This document shows positions 15,255 to 23,803 of a DNA stretch of 64,000 nt, in pieces. Numbering within the stretch: position 1 is the stretch's first letter; each line of letters starts with the position of its first letter. Below the pieces are notes generated by a model. The model did no database searches. It had not been told where the DNA came from and saw only the letters and a list, made by a program, of their open reading frames with translations. Source of the stretch: RGIG8124 sp045130665 (GTDB lineage: Bacteria > Bacillota > Clostridia > Christensenellales > CAG-917). Made by a program: the position numbers and the translations under genes. Where the stretch lies: positions 62,001 to 126,000 of the forward strand of contig JBGUQC010000003.1 in assembly GCA_045130665.1 (NCBI GenBank). The letters run 5' to 3'.

Positions 15255-17628
15255 CCTAACACTAACTATCAACATCAATAATGCTTATATAGAAGAGGAT
15301 GCATCTGTTTATAAAACAGATTCTTTTGTTAAGCAAACAGGTTATGCATATAGCGTAGATGATGTTTTAGATAAAATTGGTGAGGAAATCATTAAAAATC
15401 ACAAAGATATTATATCTTTATATGGAGATAGCTCCCAATTTGAAGCCCAAACAGATGTAGGAAACAATATATTTAAGTTTGCACTAGGTGTAAAGGACAT
15501 GAATTCTAAGGATGTAGTGTTCTTTGAGTATGTAGGAAACGATATTCATAGAAGCGACAAACGTTTTGTAAACCTTTTAAGAGATAACTTCTCTATTACC
15601 ATAAGAAAGATTAAACCAAAGGATGTAGCTCTTAAGAAGATCTATACATTATCCTTTGCAGATGGCGTTAATTTCCCATACCTAAATAGAGAGCAAAGAA
15701 ACATAGTAACTTTAGCTGAAGGAAGCGTTTTAGTACAGGGTGTAGCAGGTAGTGGAAAAACAAATATTTGTATAGATAGGATAGTCTATGCAGCATGTAT
15801 GGGCTATAAAGGAAAGATACTATACTCCACATATTCCCGTGGTCTTTTAATAGAGACAAAAAATAAGGTAATATCTTTCGAAAATAGAATAGCAAAGATG
15901 ATATCTCTCCTTGAAAATAATAGGATTCAAATCAAGGGAGACAAGATTAAAGCTATTTCTAACAAATTGGGCATTTGGATAACAGTTTTAGATGAAAATC
16001 ATATAATAAGTAGCCTAAAAGAGATTTTGGCGTTCTTGACAGAAAACGTAGATTATCTACTCATTTCAGACATTTATAGTGCCGTTTTTGGAAAAACTTG
16101 CAAAATAGCAGATGAAAATTTCTTTATTCATAATTACGTTACAGATTTAAAGAATTATAGGTTATCTGGCAATCTTTCTAAGATAAAAAACCTATCTTAT
16201 GAGATAATTTACAAAGAAATTTATGGCATGATAGAAGGCTCAGAAAAACCTATCTCAGAAGATGAATATATTCTTAAAAGAGTTAACTCATTTAGCCGCT
16301 TTGAGGCCCAAACCATATATGCAATTGCCCAAGATTACATCAAATATTTAGCCCAAAATGACCTAGAAGATAATAACACAATTTCAAATAAGTTATTGCA
16401 AGATTCAACTCTCCAAAAGAAGTACATTTCTGTTATCCTAGATGAGGTTCAAGACTTCACAGAAATTAACCTAACATTATTTAAATATCTTGCACATAAG
16501 ATGTTCTGTGTAGGAGATGCTCTACAGATGATTAATCCATCATATTTCTCTTTTGCATATCTTAAGAGATTAATGTATGAGGATGGCATAATAGACGTAA
16601 AAGAGCTAAAAAACAACTATAGAAACACCGCAAAACTTGAGGAAATCATCGAAAATTTAAATATTATAAATGTGTCTCAGTTCGGAACACATAGTTTTGT
16701 CCTAAAAGGACAAAGTATAGATACTAACGTTCCAACAGAGGCCGTATATGCAGATGGGACGTTTTTAAACGAGGTAAAAAAGATAGATACAACCAATTCA
16801 ACCTTCATTGTCTCAAGCAACCAAAAGAAGGAAGAATTACGTAATCAATTGCCAAAAGCAGAGATCTTAACTGTCTCAGATATCAAAGGTATGGAAAGAG
16901 ATACTGTTGTTCTCATGGATGTACTATCAGACAACTCAGACAAGTGGGACAAACTGTACAGAGACAAGGTAGATAGAAAGACTGCAGATGAAAATTCAGC
17001 ATATCGTTATTGGTTTAACCTAATGTATGTTGGAATTTCAAGAGCAAAGAGAAACCTATTTATTGTAGAAAGAAAGAATGTTAAGTTGTTTGAGACTTTC
17101 TTAAAAGATAATTTCAATAACCTTCCATCTAATAAAGCAGTAGAGAAACTTGGACTAATTATTGGCAAGGCTAGCATAGATGATGACGAAATCATGCAAA
17201 GAATTAACCAATTCTTAAGCTTAGGACAGTATGATAACGCTAGATTCGCAGCAGATAACCTCTCTACGCTTGATGAAACCGCCCTACAACGCAAGAGGAT
17301 AGATATCCACGCATCAGATGTCAAGGAAGGAGATTACACAACCGCAGGCATCAAATTATGGGAAATTGGCTTATTGAATGAGGCAAAAGAGTTCTTCACC
17401 CTTGCAAATGCTCCAGAACTTTGTGATTTAGTAGATGTTCTTCAAGGAGATAACGCTAAATTAGATGCTAGCGTAGTTAAGTATTACACAAAATTAAAAG
17501 ATAGTGAGGTAGCAAGGAAGATTATCCTAGATACCTTACATAGAGATATATCTGCTTTAAAAGCAGATCAGGTTGAAATAACCCAAAAAATTAAAGAAAT
17601 TAAAGCAAACAATTCCAGGAGGAAGTAG
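15238..17628 (+). CDS. SF1 (UvrD/Rep-like) helicase with helical-repeat C-terminus
   Basis: A 796-residue superfamily 1 ATPase. Motifs: LNREQRNIV (Q-like motif), Walker A GVAGSGKT at residues 168-175, DEVQD at 402-406, VGDALQ (motif III), LKNNYRN (motif IV region), SDIKGMERD and YVGISRAKRNLF (motif VI, near residue 600). The first 150 residues match no domain I know. Residues from about 630 to the end form helical pairs (QYDNARFAADNLS, LWEIGLLNEAKEFF) that look like TPR-type repeats. No nuclease motif or Zn cluster is seen. It is translationally coupled to the GGQ protein and lies three bases before a coiled-coil gene. Substrate unknown; a ribosome or RNA-linked role is inferred only from the neighbour. 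Confidence 0.82.
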   Translation: MEQKYNLTLTININNAYIEEDASVYKTDSFVKQTGYAYSVDDVLDKIGEEIIKNHKDIISLYGDSSQFEAQTDVGNNIFKFALGVKDMNSKDVVFFEYVGNDIHRSDKRFVNLLRDNFSITIRKIKPKDVALKKIYTLSFADGVNFPYLNREQRNIVTLAEGSVLVQGVAGSGKTNICIDRIVYAACMGYKGKILYSTYSRGLLIETKNKVISFENRIAKMISLLENNRIQIKGDKIKAISNKLGIWITVLDENHIISSLKEILAFLTENVDYLLISDIYSAVFGKTCKIADENFFIHNYVTDLKNYRLSGNLSKIKNLSYEIIYKEIYGMIEGSEKPISEDEYILKRVNSFSRFEAQTIYAIAQDYIKYLAQNDLEDNNTISNKLLQDSTLQKKYISVILDEVQDFTEINLTLFKYLAHKMFCVGDALQMINPSYFSFAYLKRLMYEDGIIDVKELKNNYRNTAKLEEIIENLNIINVSQFGTHSFVLKGQSIDTNVPTEAVYADGTFLNEVKKIDTTNSTFIVSSNQKKEELRNQLPKAEILTVSDIKGMERDTVVLMDVLSDNSDKWDKLYRDKVDRKTADENSAYRYWFNLMYVGISRAKRNLFIVERKNVKLFETFLKDNFNNLPSNKAVEKLGLIIGKASIDDDEIMQRINQFLSLGQYDNARFAADNLSTLDETALQRKRIDIHASDVKEGDYTTAGIKLWEIGLLNEAKEFFTLANAPELCDLVDVLQGDNAKLDASVVKYYTKLKDSEVARKIILDTLHRDISALKADQVEITQKIKEIKANNSRRK

Positions 17629-17630
17629 TA

Positions 17631-18347
17631 ATGGCTAATTTAGATGAGATGAAAATGTTAACAGATGCGTTTATTGAATATAGGGATATGTTGGTTCCTG
17701 TTCAAGAAAGCTTAAAGAGTATGGTAGAGACTTATGACTCACTTCATGAGGACATAGATAAGCTCGGTGGTGAGTTTGGAAAGGGCATGCATGAAAAGTT
17801 AGATAAGATATACAACACAATTTTTTTGCAAGCAAAGAAGAGTGAGGATCTTAATAGAAGTGTAGATGCATTCTTAAAGAATAGCGAGAGTTATTCAAGT
17901 AAGATAAGTGGTGCTGTAAATGCAATTGAAGAAGTGCAAAAACACTTAAGTGTTTTAAATGAGATAGAAAATAAGGCTCAAGAACAATTAAAGAAACTAG
18001 ATGAGATAATTGAGGAAAAGAAAATCAATTACAACATCAAGGAATTACAAAAGTCTCTAGAGTCATATAACAGCAATGCACAAAGATTAAGTGAATTCAT
18101 CAATAAAGATGTTGCAGATGCCTTAAAGAAGAATTCAGGCGAAATAGACAACATTAAGAAGGCAAATCAAAAGATTGAAGATAGATTAGAAGAAGAAAGA
18201 AGAGACATCTCACAAATATTAGCCGAAATAAGAACTTCCAATGAGTTAATTAGAAAATCAGTAGAGGAATCTAATGTAAATGAAGCATATATCTACGATA
18301 TCCTGGATAGATGGGCTGAAGATAGACATATAAAGATTAAGAAATAA
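17631..18347 (+). CDS. Coiled-coil protein of unknown function
   Basis: A 238-residue soluble protein that is almost entirely heptad-like and rich in Lys, Glu, Asn and Leu. There is no signal peptide, membrane segment or recognisable enzyme motif. A possible break in the coil lies near GGEFGKGM (around residue 47). The C-terminus (YDILDRWAEDRHIKIKK) may be a small capping segment. GGAGGAAG before the ATG lies in the end of the helicase gene, and the membrane-protein gene follows two bases after the stop. It is probably a scaffold linking the helicase to the membrane protein (inference). No family recognised. Confidence 0.72.
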   Translation: MANLDEMKMLTDAFIEYRDMLVPVQESLKSMVETYDSLHEDIDKLGGEFGKGMHEKLDKIYNTIFLQAKKSEDLNRSVDAFLKNSESYSSKISGAVNAIEEVQKHLSVLNEIENKAQEQLKKLDEIIEEKKINYNIKELQKSLESYNSNAQRLSEFINKDVADALKKNSGEIDNIKKANQKIEDRLEEERRDISQILAEIRTSNELIRKSVEESNVNEAYIYDILDRWAEDRHIKIKK

Positions 18348-18349
18348 TT

Positions 18350-20233
18350 ATGGATTTAGAGCAAAGAGAGAAGCTGTCATCTAATTTATTAGATGCAATA
18401 AAGAAAGATAATATTTCTGCATTCAAGAAACTAATTGTAGTAGAAGATTGCAAATATTATACATATGGACGTTTCCCAGTCCTATCTCTTTGTTATTTAT
18501 GGGATTCTTGGAAGATTATATCTTCCTTTGAGAAGTATTTAATTAAAATTAACGAAGGATTTATAGATGTTGGGGATGATTTAGCATCGTATGCTAGATT
18601 TAAAAGACAAGCAAAGAGAGCATTAAGATTATACGTAGATAATGATAAGCTTGTAACACCACTTGAAATGCTAGCAGTTCTTCAAAAGAACATAAGATTA
18701 TCTAGAACTATAAAGAAATATGGCATAGAAGATAAGGAAGCAAGACGAGTAGAAAGGATCTATTCAATGTCTAGAAAACAAACTGCTACTATTCAAGATA
18801 GAAAGATCACAATATCAAGAGAAAAGATATCAATAAGTAAGCTTGCAACCATAATAATTTGCTTTGTCGTGAGTGCAATTATGATAGCTGCATCAGCTAT
18901 TTTCTATGTCCATACATATAACCTAAAACAAGGCACAGAAGAAAGCCCATTTAATATCACAAATTCGGCCCAATTAGATAAGATTTCATCCACCTCATAC
19001 TACTGTGTTTTGCAGGATGACATAAAGGTTGAGGCAAAGGGCTATAAGTTCTCTGGATCACTAGATTTTAATGGACATTCACTAATTGTTGAAAATTCCA
19101 GTATTTCACTAATTCAAGAGTTAAAAGGTTCATTTAAGAACGGTAAAATAGTGATTAGGTCAAATTCATATTTTGCAGATGATGATTTCTCTCCTGTAAT
19201 GATATATAACGATGGCACAGTAGAAAACATGGAAATCATCATAGAAAATAGCTCAATTTCTGTATCAGATAACCTACAAGAAAACAATGAAAATAAGACC
19301 AGATATTTAGGCCTAATTTGTGCCCAAAATTATGGCGAAATTACCTCATCAAGTGTGTCTGTAAATGGCCTAGAACTCAACGGAAATGCAAATATTAATT
19401 CAACATTTGGTGGCATAGCTGGAATGAACAATATTTCATGTCTAATTAAGGACTGTTCAACAGTTTCAGGAAGTACAATTACTGCAGATACTATAGATAT
19501 TGGTGGTATCGTTGGAGAGAATGATGGCCAAGTAATTAACTGTACAAACAATGCATCATTATCTCAAACAACTAACTATGAGAATTGGTCTCCAAATGTT
19601 GCTGGTATTGCATTTAATAATGATGGATATATAGAGAATTGTATTAATAAAGGCGCGTTAAGCGTTACGCATACATTAGAAACTGTAACAACAAGTATTA
19701 CTTGTTCTGCAGGTGGTATTACTGTAAATAACCATGCAACGATAATTCATTCAAAGAATGAAGGTAACATTTCTGCATCTGCAAATGGTGCTCAAATGAT
19801 AGTTGGTGGTGTTACAGCTCTAAACTATGCAAATACTACATATATTCCTATTATCTCTGAATCAGGTTCGCTTTGCGAAATCACTATAAACAATAAGGGA
19901 GACAAAGAACAGCTAATTGGTGGTATAGTTGGTTATGTTGGAGCAGATGCAAGCCTAGAGTTTTATATTAGACCACAGATAGAAAAAACATTTACTTATG
20001 TAAATGTTATAGACCATAATACTGAAACAACTTTATCATTCATTGGTGGTACTATTGGATTCATAAGAACAGGTCAAAGCAATTATAACTACTACGTAGG
20101 TATGGGAGAATACTTTGGAGTTGGTGGTTATGCGGGAATCGGTGGCGCAGTAAGACCAACAAGTGATGAAGGAATGGGTACAACAAGAGTAAATACTCTT
20201 GAGGAACTAAAACAAACGGAGGTGTACTGGTAA
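18350..20233 (+). CDS. One-pass membrane protein: inside helical domain, outside GLUG-like repeat region
   Basis: A 627-residue protein without signal peptide. Residues 1 to about 160 are cytoplasmic and helical, with ankyrin-like phrases such as LLDAIKKDNISAFKKLI and TPLEMLAVLQKNIRLSR. One membrane segment lies at about 165-187 (IIICFVVSAIMIAASAIFY). The rest has repeated G-G-I-x-G-x-N phrases (FGGIAGMNN, IGGIVGENDG, GGIVGYVG) with NC-type turns, the pattern of GLUG-like beta-helix surface repeats. The topology therefore couples an outside repeat domain to an inside domain. The last base of its stop codon is shared with the start of the next ORF. Function unknown; the operon partners suggest signalling or anchoring for the helicase. 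Confidence 0.75.
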   Translation: MDLEQREKLSSNLLDAIKKDNISAFKKLIVVEDCKYYTYGRFPVLSLCYLWDSWKIISSFEKYLIKINEGFIDVGDDLASYARFKRQAKRALRLYVDNDKLVTPLEMLAVLQKNIRLSRTIKKYGIEDKEARRVERIYSMSRKQTATIQDRKITISREKISISKLATIIICFVVSAIMIAASAIFYVHTYNLKQGTEESPFNITNSAQLDKISSTSYYCVLQDDIKVEAKGYKFSGSLDFNGHSLIVENSSISLIQELKGSFKNGKIVIRSNSYFADDDFSPVMIYNDGTVENMEIIIENSSISVSDNLQENNENKTRYLGLICAQNYGEITSSSVSVNGLELNGNANINSTFGGIAGMNNISCLIKDCSTVSGSTITADTIDIGGIVGENDGQVINCTNNASLSQTTNYENWSPNVAGIAFNNDGYIENCINKGALSVTHTLETVTTSITCSAGGITVNNHATIIHSKNEGNISASANGAQMIVGGVTALNYANTTYIPIISESGSLCEITINNKGDKEQLIGGIVGYVGADASLEFYIRPQIEKTFTYVNVIDHNTETTLSFIGGTIGFIRTGQSNYNYYVGMGEYFGVGGYAGIGGAVRPTSDEGMGTTRVNTLEELKQTEVYW

Positions 20234-20460
20234 TGTTTAAGAAAGATTTTACATTCTTTTTGATATTATTAATATCCATCCTTGTTTTAGTCTTGGATCT
20301 TGTCTTTATTGGTTTGGGTATCTGGAAGATGATGCAACTTAACTCATTTGATATCCTTAATTTAGATATGACAAGGCCATTTATAATAGCCTTGATAGTC
20401 ATAAATTCAGTTTATTTTGTCTCACTCGTACTATATTTAGCACTAAGAAGAGTTAGATAA
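20233..20460 (+). CDS. Small two-segment membrane protein
   Basis: A 75-residue protein with two hydrophobic segments (about residues 5-30 and 45-68) separated by a short polar loop, ending in a basic RRVR tail. The ATG shares one base with the stop codon of the upstream membrane protein, so it is translated by coupling. It is the last gene of the operon and is followed by a short hairpin without a T-run and the rpsF promoter. No family recognised. It could be a small subunit of the upstream membrane protein. Confidence 0.6.
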   Translation: MFKKDFTFFLILLISILVLVLDLVFIGLGIWKMMQLNSFDILNLDMTRPFIIALIVINSVYFVSLVLYLALRRVR

Positions 20461-20527
20461 CCTACAAATTGTGCCTGCGTGCGAGCACATACATAATATA
20501 TATTAAATATAATAATTATTAAAAATT

Positions 20528-20560
20528 TTGCTTTACTTTTCACAGAAATTGTTTTAATAT
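20528..20560 (+). promoter_or_regulatory. Promoter of rpsF-ssb-rpsR
   Basis: TTTACT (20532-20537) and TAATAT (20555-20560) are 17 bases apart; TTGCTT at 20528 is an overlapping alternative -35. The 5' leader would be about 65 bases. Confidence 0.5.
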
Positions 20561-20570
20561 TGCAACACGA

Positions 20571-20624
20571 AAGGCAAAATAGCCTTATCCTTCCCCGGTA
20601 TAGGGGCAATAGTCCAAAAGGAGG
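20571..20624 (+). promoter_or_regulatory. Structured leader of rpsF, candidate S6:S18 autoregulatory site
   Basis: Two small hairpins can form: AAGGC/GCCTT (20571-20586) and CCCC/GGGG (20593-20606). CCTT before the second could also pair with AAGG of the ribosome-binding site at 20617-20623, hiding it. Bacterial rpsF-rpsR operons are known to carry a leader motif bound by the S6:S18 complex. The pairing here is compatible, but I could not test the consensus. Confidence 0.4.
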
Positions 20625-20631
20625 TATCGAT

Positions 20632-20913
20632 ATGAATAAGTATGAAATTCTATACATTATTCGTGGCGACGTCGAAGATGACCAAAAAGCTAAGGTCGTT
20701 GAGAAGTATGAGCAACTTGTTGAAAAGTTAGGCGGAACAGTAGATTCCAAAGACATTTGGGGAATGAAGAAGTTCGCATATCCAATCGGCAAGAAAGATG
20801 AAGGATACTACGTAGTAGTAAACATCACATGCTCAGTAGAAGCTCAAGACGAAATTAAGCGTCAAATGGGTCTAGATGAAAAAGTCGTCAGATCAATGTT
20901 CACAAGAAAATAA
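20632..20913 (+). CDS. rpsF: Ribosomal protein bS6
   Basis: A 93-residue small-subunit protein with the S6 pattern: MNKYEILYIIRGD at the start, WGMKKFAYPI in the middle and MFTRK at the end. The frame is open further upstream, but ATG 20632 has AAAAGGAGG eight bases before it and matches the family start. It is the first gene of the conserved rpsF-ssb-rpsR operon. Confidence 0.95.
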   Translation: MNKYEILYIIRGDVEDDQKAKVVEKYEQLVEKLGGTVDSKDIWGMKKFAYPIGKKDEGYYVVVNITCSVEAQDEIKRQMGLDEKVVRSMFTRK

Positions 20914-20931
20914 GATAAGGAAGGAAACAAA

Positions 20932-21318
20932 ATGAATAAAGTATTTTTAATTGGTAATCTTACAAAAGATCCAGAATTAACAAGAACACAACAAAACGGT
21001 ACAATGCTTTGTAAGTTCACTCTTGCAATCACAAGAAACTATGCTAAAGATGGAAAGCACGAAACAGATTTCCTTCCAGTAACAGTATGGAGAGCACAAG
21101 CAGAGAACTGCGCAAAGTACTTAAAGAAAGGTTCCAAAGCTGCAATATGTGGTAGCATCCAAACACGTACATATGACGCTCCAGATGGACAACGTCGTTA
21201 TGTAACAGAAATCGTTGCAGATGAAGTTCAATTCTTAACAACAAAGAATGAAGATGGTGAAGATGAAGAGTTCATGGATGATATGAACCCAATTTCAGAC
21301 GAAGACATCCCATTCTAA
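20932..21318 (+). CDS. ssb: Single-stranded DNA-binding protein
   Basis: Binds ssDNA in replication, repair and recombination. The protein has 128 residues with one OB fold: MNKVFLIGNLTKDPEL at the start, then VTVWRAQAENCAKYLKKG. The acidic tail ends in DEDIPF, the conserved C-terminal peptide that recruits partner proteins. AAGGAAG precedes the ATG. Encoded between rpsF and rpsR as in most Bacillota. Confidence 0.95.
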   Translation: MNKVFLIGNLTKDPELTRTQQNGTMLCKFTLAITRNYAKDGKHETDFLPVTVWRAQAENCAKYLKKGSKAAICGSIQTRTYDAPDGQRRYVTEIVADEVQFLTTKNEDGEDEEFMDDMNPISDEDIPF

Positions 21319-21353
21319 TTATTAATAATTAGTAATTAACGGAGAATATAAAA

Positions 21354-21632
21354 ATGGCAGAAGAAGTAAAAGAAAGTATGGAAAGCGTAGCACCAGCAAG
21401 TGCACCACGTACATACAAAAGAACACCAAAGAAGAAGGTTTGTCAATTCTGTGCAGACAAGATTGATGAAATCGATTACAAAGATGTAGCAAGATTAAGA
21501 CGTTTCGTAACAGAAAAGGGAAAGATTATCCCACGTCGTATGTCTGGTTTATGTGCAAAACATCAACGTGCATTATCTACAGCAATTAAGAAAGCACGTG
21601 TTATGGCATTATTACCATACAGAACAAAATAA
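21354..21632 (+). CDS. rpsR: Ribosomal protein bS18
   Basis: A 92-residue small-subunit protein. The conserved core includes CQFCADK, DYKDVARLRRFV, KIIPRRMSGLCAKHQR and IKKARVMALLPY. The two cysteine pairs (CQFC here, with a later single Cys at GLC) recall the zinc-binding form of S18. An acidic, Ala-rich N-terminal extension of about 20 residues precedes the core. Last gene of the operon; an intrinsic terminator follows 22 bases later. Confidence 0.95.
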   Translation: MAEEVKESMESVAPASAPRTYKRTPKKKVCQFCADKIDEIDYKDVARLRRFVTEKGKIIPRRMSGLCAKHQRALSTAIKKARVMALLPYRTK

Positions 21633-21654
21633 TTATTATTTTAAAAATAGAAAG

Positions 21655-21681
21655 GAGACCTTATTTAAGGTCTCTTTTTTT
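21655..21681 (+). terminator. Intrinsic terminator after rpsR
   Basis: GAGACCTT (21655-21662) pairs with AAGGTCTC (21667-21674) across an ATTT loop, followed by seven Ts. Confidence 0.93.
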
Positions 21682-21687
21682 ATATTC

Positions 21688-21716
21688 TTGCATAATTAAT
21701 ATATTTAATATATAAT
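21688..21716 (+). promoter_or_regulatory. Promoter of the lipoprotein gene at 21746
   Basis: TTGCAT (21688-21693) and a consensus TATAAT (21711-21716) with a 17-base spacer. The leader is about 23 bases and contains GAAAGGAG. Confidence 0.75.
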
Positions 21717-21745
21717 TCATATATTAACCGAAAGGAGAATACAAC

Positions 21746-22861
21746 ATGAAGAAAAAACTATTAATTGTTGCAATAGTCGCAGTTATGGTGCTTACAATGG
21801 CATGTTGCTTTGTAGCATGTAACAAAGCTGAGACTGTAGTGAATGCAACTTATTTAGAAAAAGGATTCTATTCAATTAAAGAATATTATGCAAAAGATGA
21901 GGCACTTGATCTCAATGGTGCAACAATTAAGTATTATACAGATGTGAGAGATTCATCAACCGCACAAGAAATTGCTGTCACAGCAGATATGATTTCTGGT
22001 TTCAGCACAGCAACAGTCGGTGAAAATAAGACATGTACTTTAACTTATAAAGACAAAACCTTAACATATACCTATAGCGTTTATGAACCTCAAGCTGTTG
22101 ATACAGCAATTACGAGTGGAGCAAAATATATTTTAACTAGCATATCTTCAGCAAAAGCTAATTCATTTGTATTTGATACAACAAATAAGCAAGTTACAAA
22201 AAAAGAATATGATAACTATCCTGCATGGCAATCAGATACTGCAGCAACAACTGAAAATGCAACATACAAGTATGAAATACTTGCAGGTGGTGTAACAGTA
22301 TTAAGCGCAAAATTAGGTAACGTAGAATATAGATTCGCAAATATTACAAGTACTACTGTTGAGGTTACTACTTATGGCTCTGGTACAGCTATAACTGGAC
22401 CAGCTAACAAATATGATGCATCAGCATTCGTTAATCCACCAATCGGAGCATATATTTCTCAAATAGTTGATGAAACCACACATAAGTATAAAGCAATTAA
22501 GATTAGTGAGAAGAACGAAGATTATTCAGATCGTCCACAACAATATCTTATTGCAGTAATAGATAGTGATTATAATCTCAAGATTTATTTATCAGATACA
22601 TTTGTAGATGAAGCTGACACAGCATCATTAGCAAATCCTACATTTGTAATTGAAGCAACTAATACAACATTCTCTGCAACTACACTTTCTTGGAGAAAGA
22701 ATTTTGATGGAAGATCTGTTACTGCACAAGGCAGAAAAGAAGGAGATCATTTCTATCTTTATGTTAATAGACAAGCAAACTCTACAGCAGAACCACCAAT
22801 TATTGGTTATATTATTAATGCTTATACTTATGATACAATTGATCAATCTGTTCCAGCATAA
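21746..22861 (+). CDS. Lipoprotein with an Ig-like domain
   Basis: A 371-residue predicted lipoprotein. The signal sequence ends in a lipobox within CCFVAC. Residues of about 50-115 fit a bacterial Ig-like fold of the type seen in clostridial surface proteins (LNGATIKYYTD, then ADMISGFSTATVGENKT and a Tyr-rich closing strand). The remaining 250 residues are beta-rich and show no domain I recognise. It has its own promoter and terminator, so it is a single-gene unit. A substrate or binding role on the outer face of the membrane is likely but unspecified. Confidence 0.72.
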   Translation: MKKKLLIVAIVAVMVLTMACCFVACNKAETVVNATYLEKGFYSIKEYYAKDEALDLNGATIKYYTDVRDSSTAQEIAVTADMISGFSTATVGENKTCTLTYKDKTLTYTYSVYEPQAVDTAITSGAKYILTSISSAKANSFVFDTTNKQVTKKEYDNYPAWQSDTAATTENATYKYEILAGGVTVLSAKLGNVEYRFANITSTTVEVTTYGSGTAITGPANKYDASAFVNPPIGAYISQIVDETTHKYKAIKISEKNEDYSDRPQQYLIAVIDSDYNLKIYLSDTFVDEADTASLANPTFVIEATNTTFSATTLSWRKNFDGRSVTAQGRKEGDHFYLYVNRQANSTAEPPIIGYIINAYTYDTIDQSVPA

Positions 22862-22882
22862 TAATTATTATTTATAAATAAT

Positions 22883-22914
22883 AAGCCACCTGAATAGGGT
22901 GGCTTTTATTTTAC
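22883..22914 (+). terminator. Intrinsic terminator of the 21746 gene
   Basis: AAGCCACC (22883-22890) pairs with GGTGGCTT (22898-22905) around a seven-base loop, then TTATTTTACTTTT. Its T-rich tail overlaps the -35 box of the ung promoter. Confidence 0.88.
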
Positions 22915-22938
22915 TTTTTTTACTTTTTTTAATATACT
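22910..22938 (+). promoter_or_regulatory. Promoter of ung, predicted to give a leaderless mRNA
   Basis: TTTACT (22910-22915), 17-base spacer, TATACT (22933-22938). Only six bases separate the -10 box from the ATG at 22945, and no ribosome-binding site is present. Confidence 0.6.
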
Positions 22939-22944
22939 AATTGT

Positions 22945-23607
22945 ATGGTAAATATTGGTAATAGTTGGGATCAGATTTTAAAAGAAGACTTTGAGAGCGA
23001 GTCTTATTTAAAACTAAGAGAATTCCTTAAACAAGAATATAAGACACATGTGGTATATCCAGATGCCCATGATTTATTCAATGCTTTAAAATATACACCA
23101 TATGAAAATGTAAAGGCGGTTATTCTAGGACAAGATCCATACTATAATCCAGGACAAGCTCATGGTCTTTGTTTCTCAGTAAAGCCAGGAGTAGAAACAC
23201 CTAAATCATTAATTAATATTTTCAAGGAAATAGAGGATGATGTAGGTATCAAAAATACATCCCCTTATCTAGTTCCATGGGCAGAAGAAGGAGTTTTACT
23301 CCTTAACACTGTTTTAAGTGTAAGAAAAGGCGAGCCACAATCGCATACAAACAAAGGTTGGGAAGTTTTAACAGATTCTATCATAAAAAAGCTCAACGAC
23401 AGAGATAAGCCTATCGTATTCCTTCTCTGGGGTGCTCCAGCAAGAAAGAAGAAGGCTTTAATAGATACAAATAAGCATTTGGTACTAGAATGTGCCCATC
23501 CATCACCATTATCTGCATATAATGGGTTTTTTGGATGCAAACACTTTTCCAAAACAAATGCATTTTTAGAGAAAAATGGTATAAAACCAATCAATTGGAG
23601 AACATAA
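22945..23607 (+). CDS. ung: Uracil-DNA glycosylase, family 1
   Basis: Removes uracil from DNA, first step of base-excision repair. The protein has 220 residues, the usual length. Catalytic water-activating Asp lies in GQDPYYNPGQAHG. The uracil-binding and DNA-intercalation loop is seen as HPSPLSAYNGFFG, and the LLLNTVLSVR segment is also conserved. There is no Shine-Dalgarno sequence; the promoter's -10 box is six bases before the ATG. It is followed one base after the stop by a DUF896 gene. Confidence 0.95.
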   Translation: MVNIGNSWDQILKEDFESESYLKLREFLKQEYKTHVVYPDAHDLFNALKYTPYENVKAVILGQDPYYNPGQAHGLCFSVKPGVETPKSLINIFKEIEDDVGIKNTSPYLVPWAEEGVLLLNTVLSVRKGEPQSHTNKGWEVLTDSIIKKLNDRDKPIVFLLWGAPARKKKALIDTNKHLVLECAHPSPLSAYNGFFGCKHFSKTNAFLEKNGIKPINWRT

Positions 23608-23608
23608 T

Positions 23609-23803
23609 ATGTCTGTAACAGATGCAGAAGTTAAAAGAATTAACGAATTATATGCCAAATCTAAGACTCCTGAGGGCTTAACAGAAGAAGAAAAGGTTGA
23701 GCAACAAGAACTTAGGCAAAAGTATCTAAAAGCCGTTAGAGAGAACCTAAGGGCTCAATTACAGATGTACAAATATGATCCAAATGCTAAAAAAGATGAC
23801 TAA
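23609..23803 (+). CDS. DUF896 protein (YnzC-like)
   Basis: A 64-residue protein resembling the DUF896/YnzC family of Bacillota: INELYAKSKTPEGLTEEEKVEQ followed by RQKYLKAVRENL, two helices in a hairpin. In Bacillus the family member has been linked to the SOS response; here it follows ung directly, which fits a DNA-damage context (inference). The last four bases overlap the convergent sigma-factor gene, and no terminator lies between them. Confidence 0.85.
   Translation: MSVTDAEVKRINELYAKSKTPEGLTEEEKVEQQELRQKYLKAVRENLRAQLQMYKYDPNAKKDD

Noticed and set aside
20470..20489. TGTGC/GCACA hairpin after 20460 as a terminator
   Set aside because: No T-run follows, the stem is only five base pairs, and it is not clearly different from chance.
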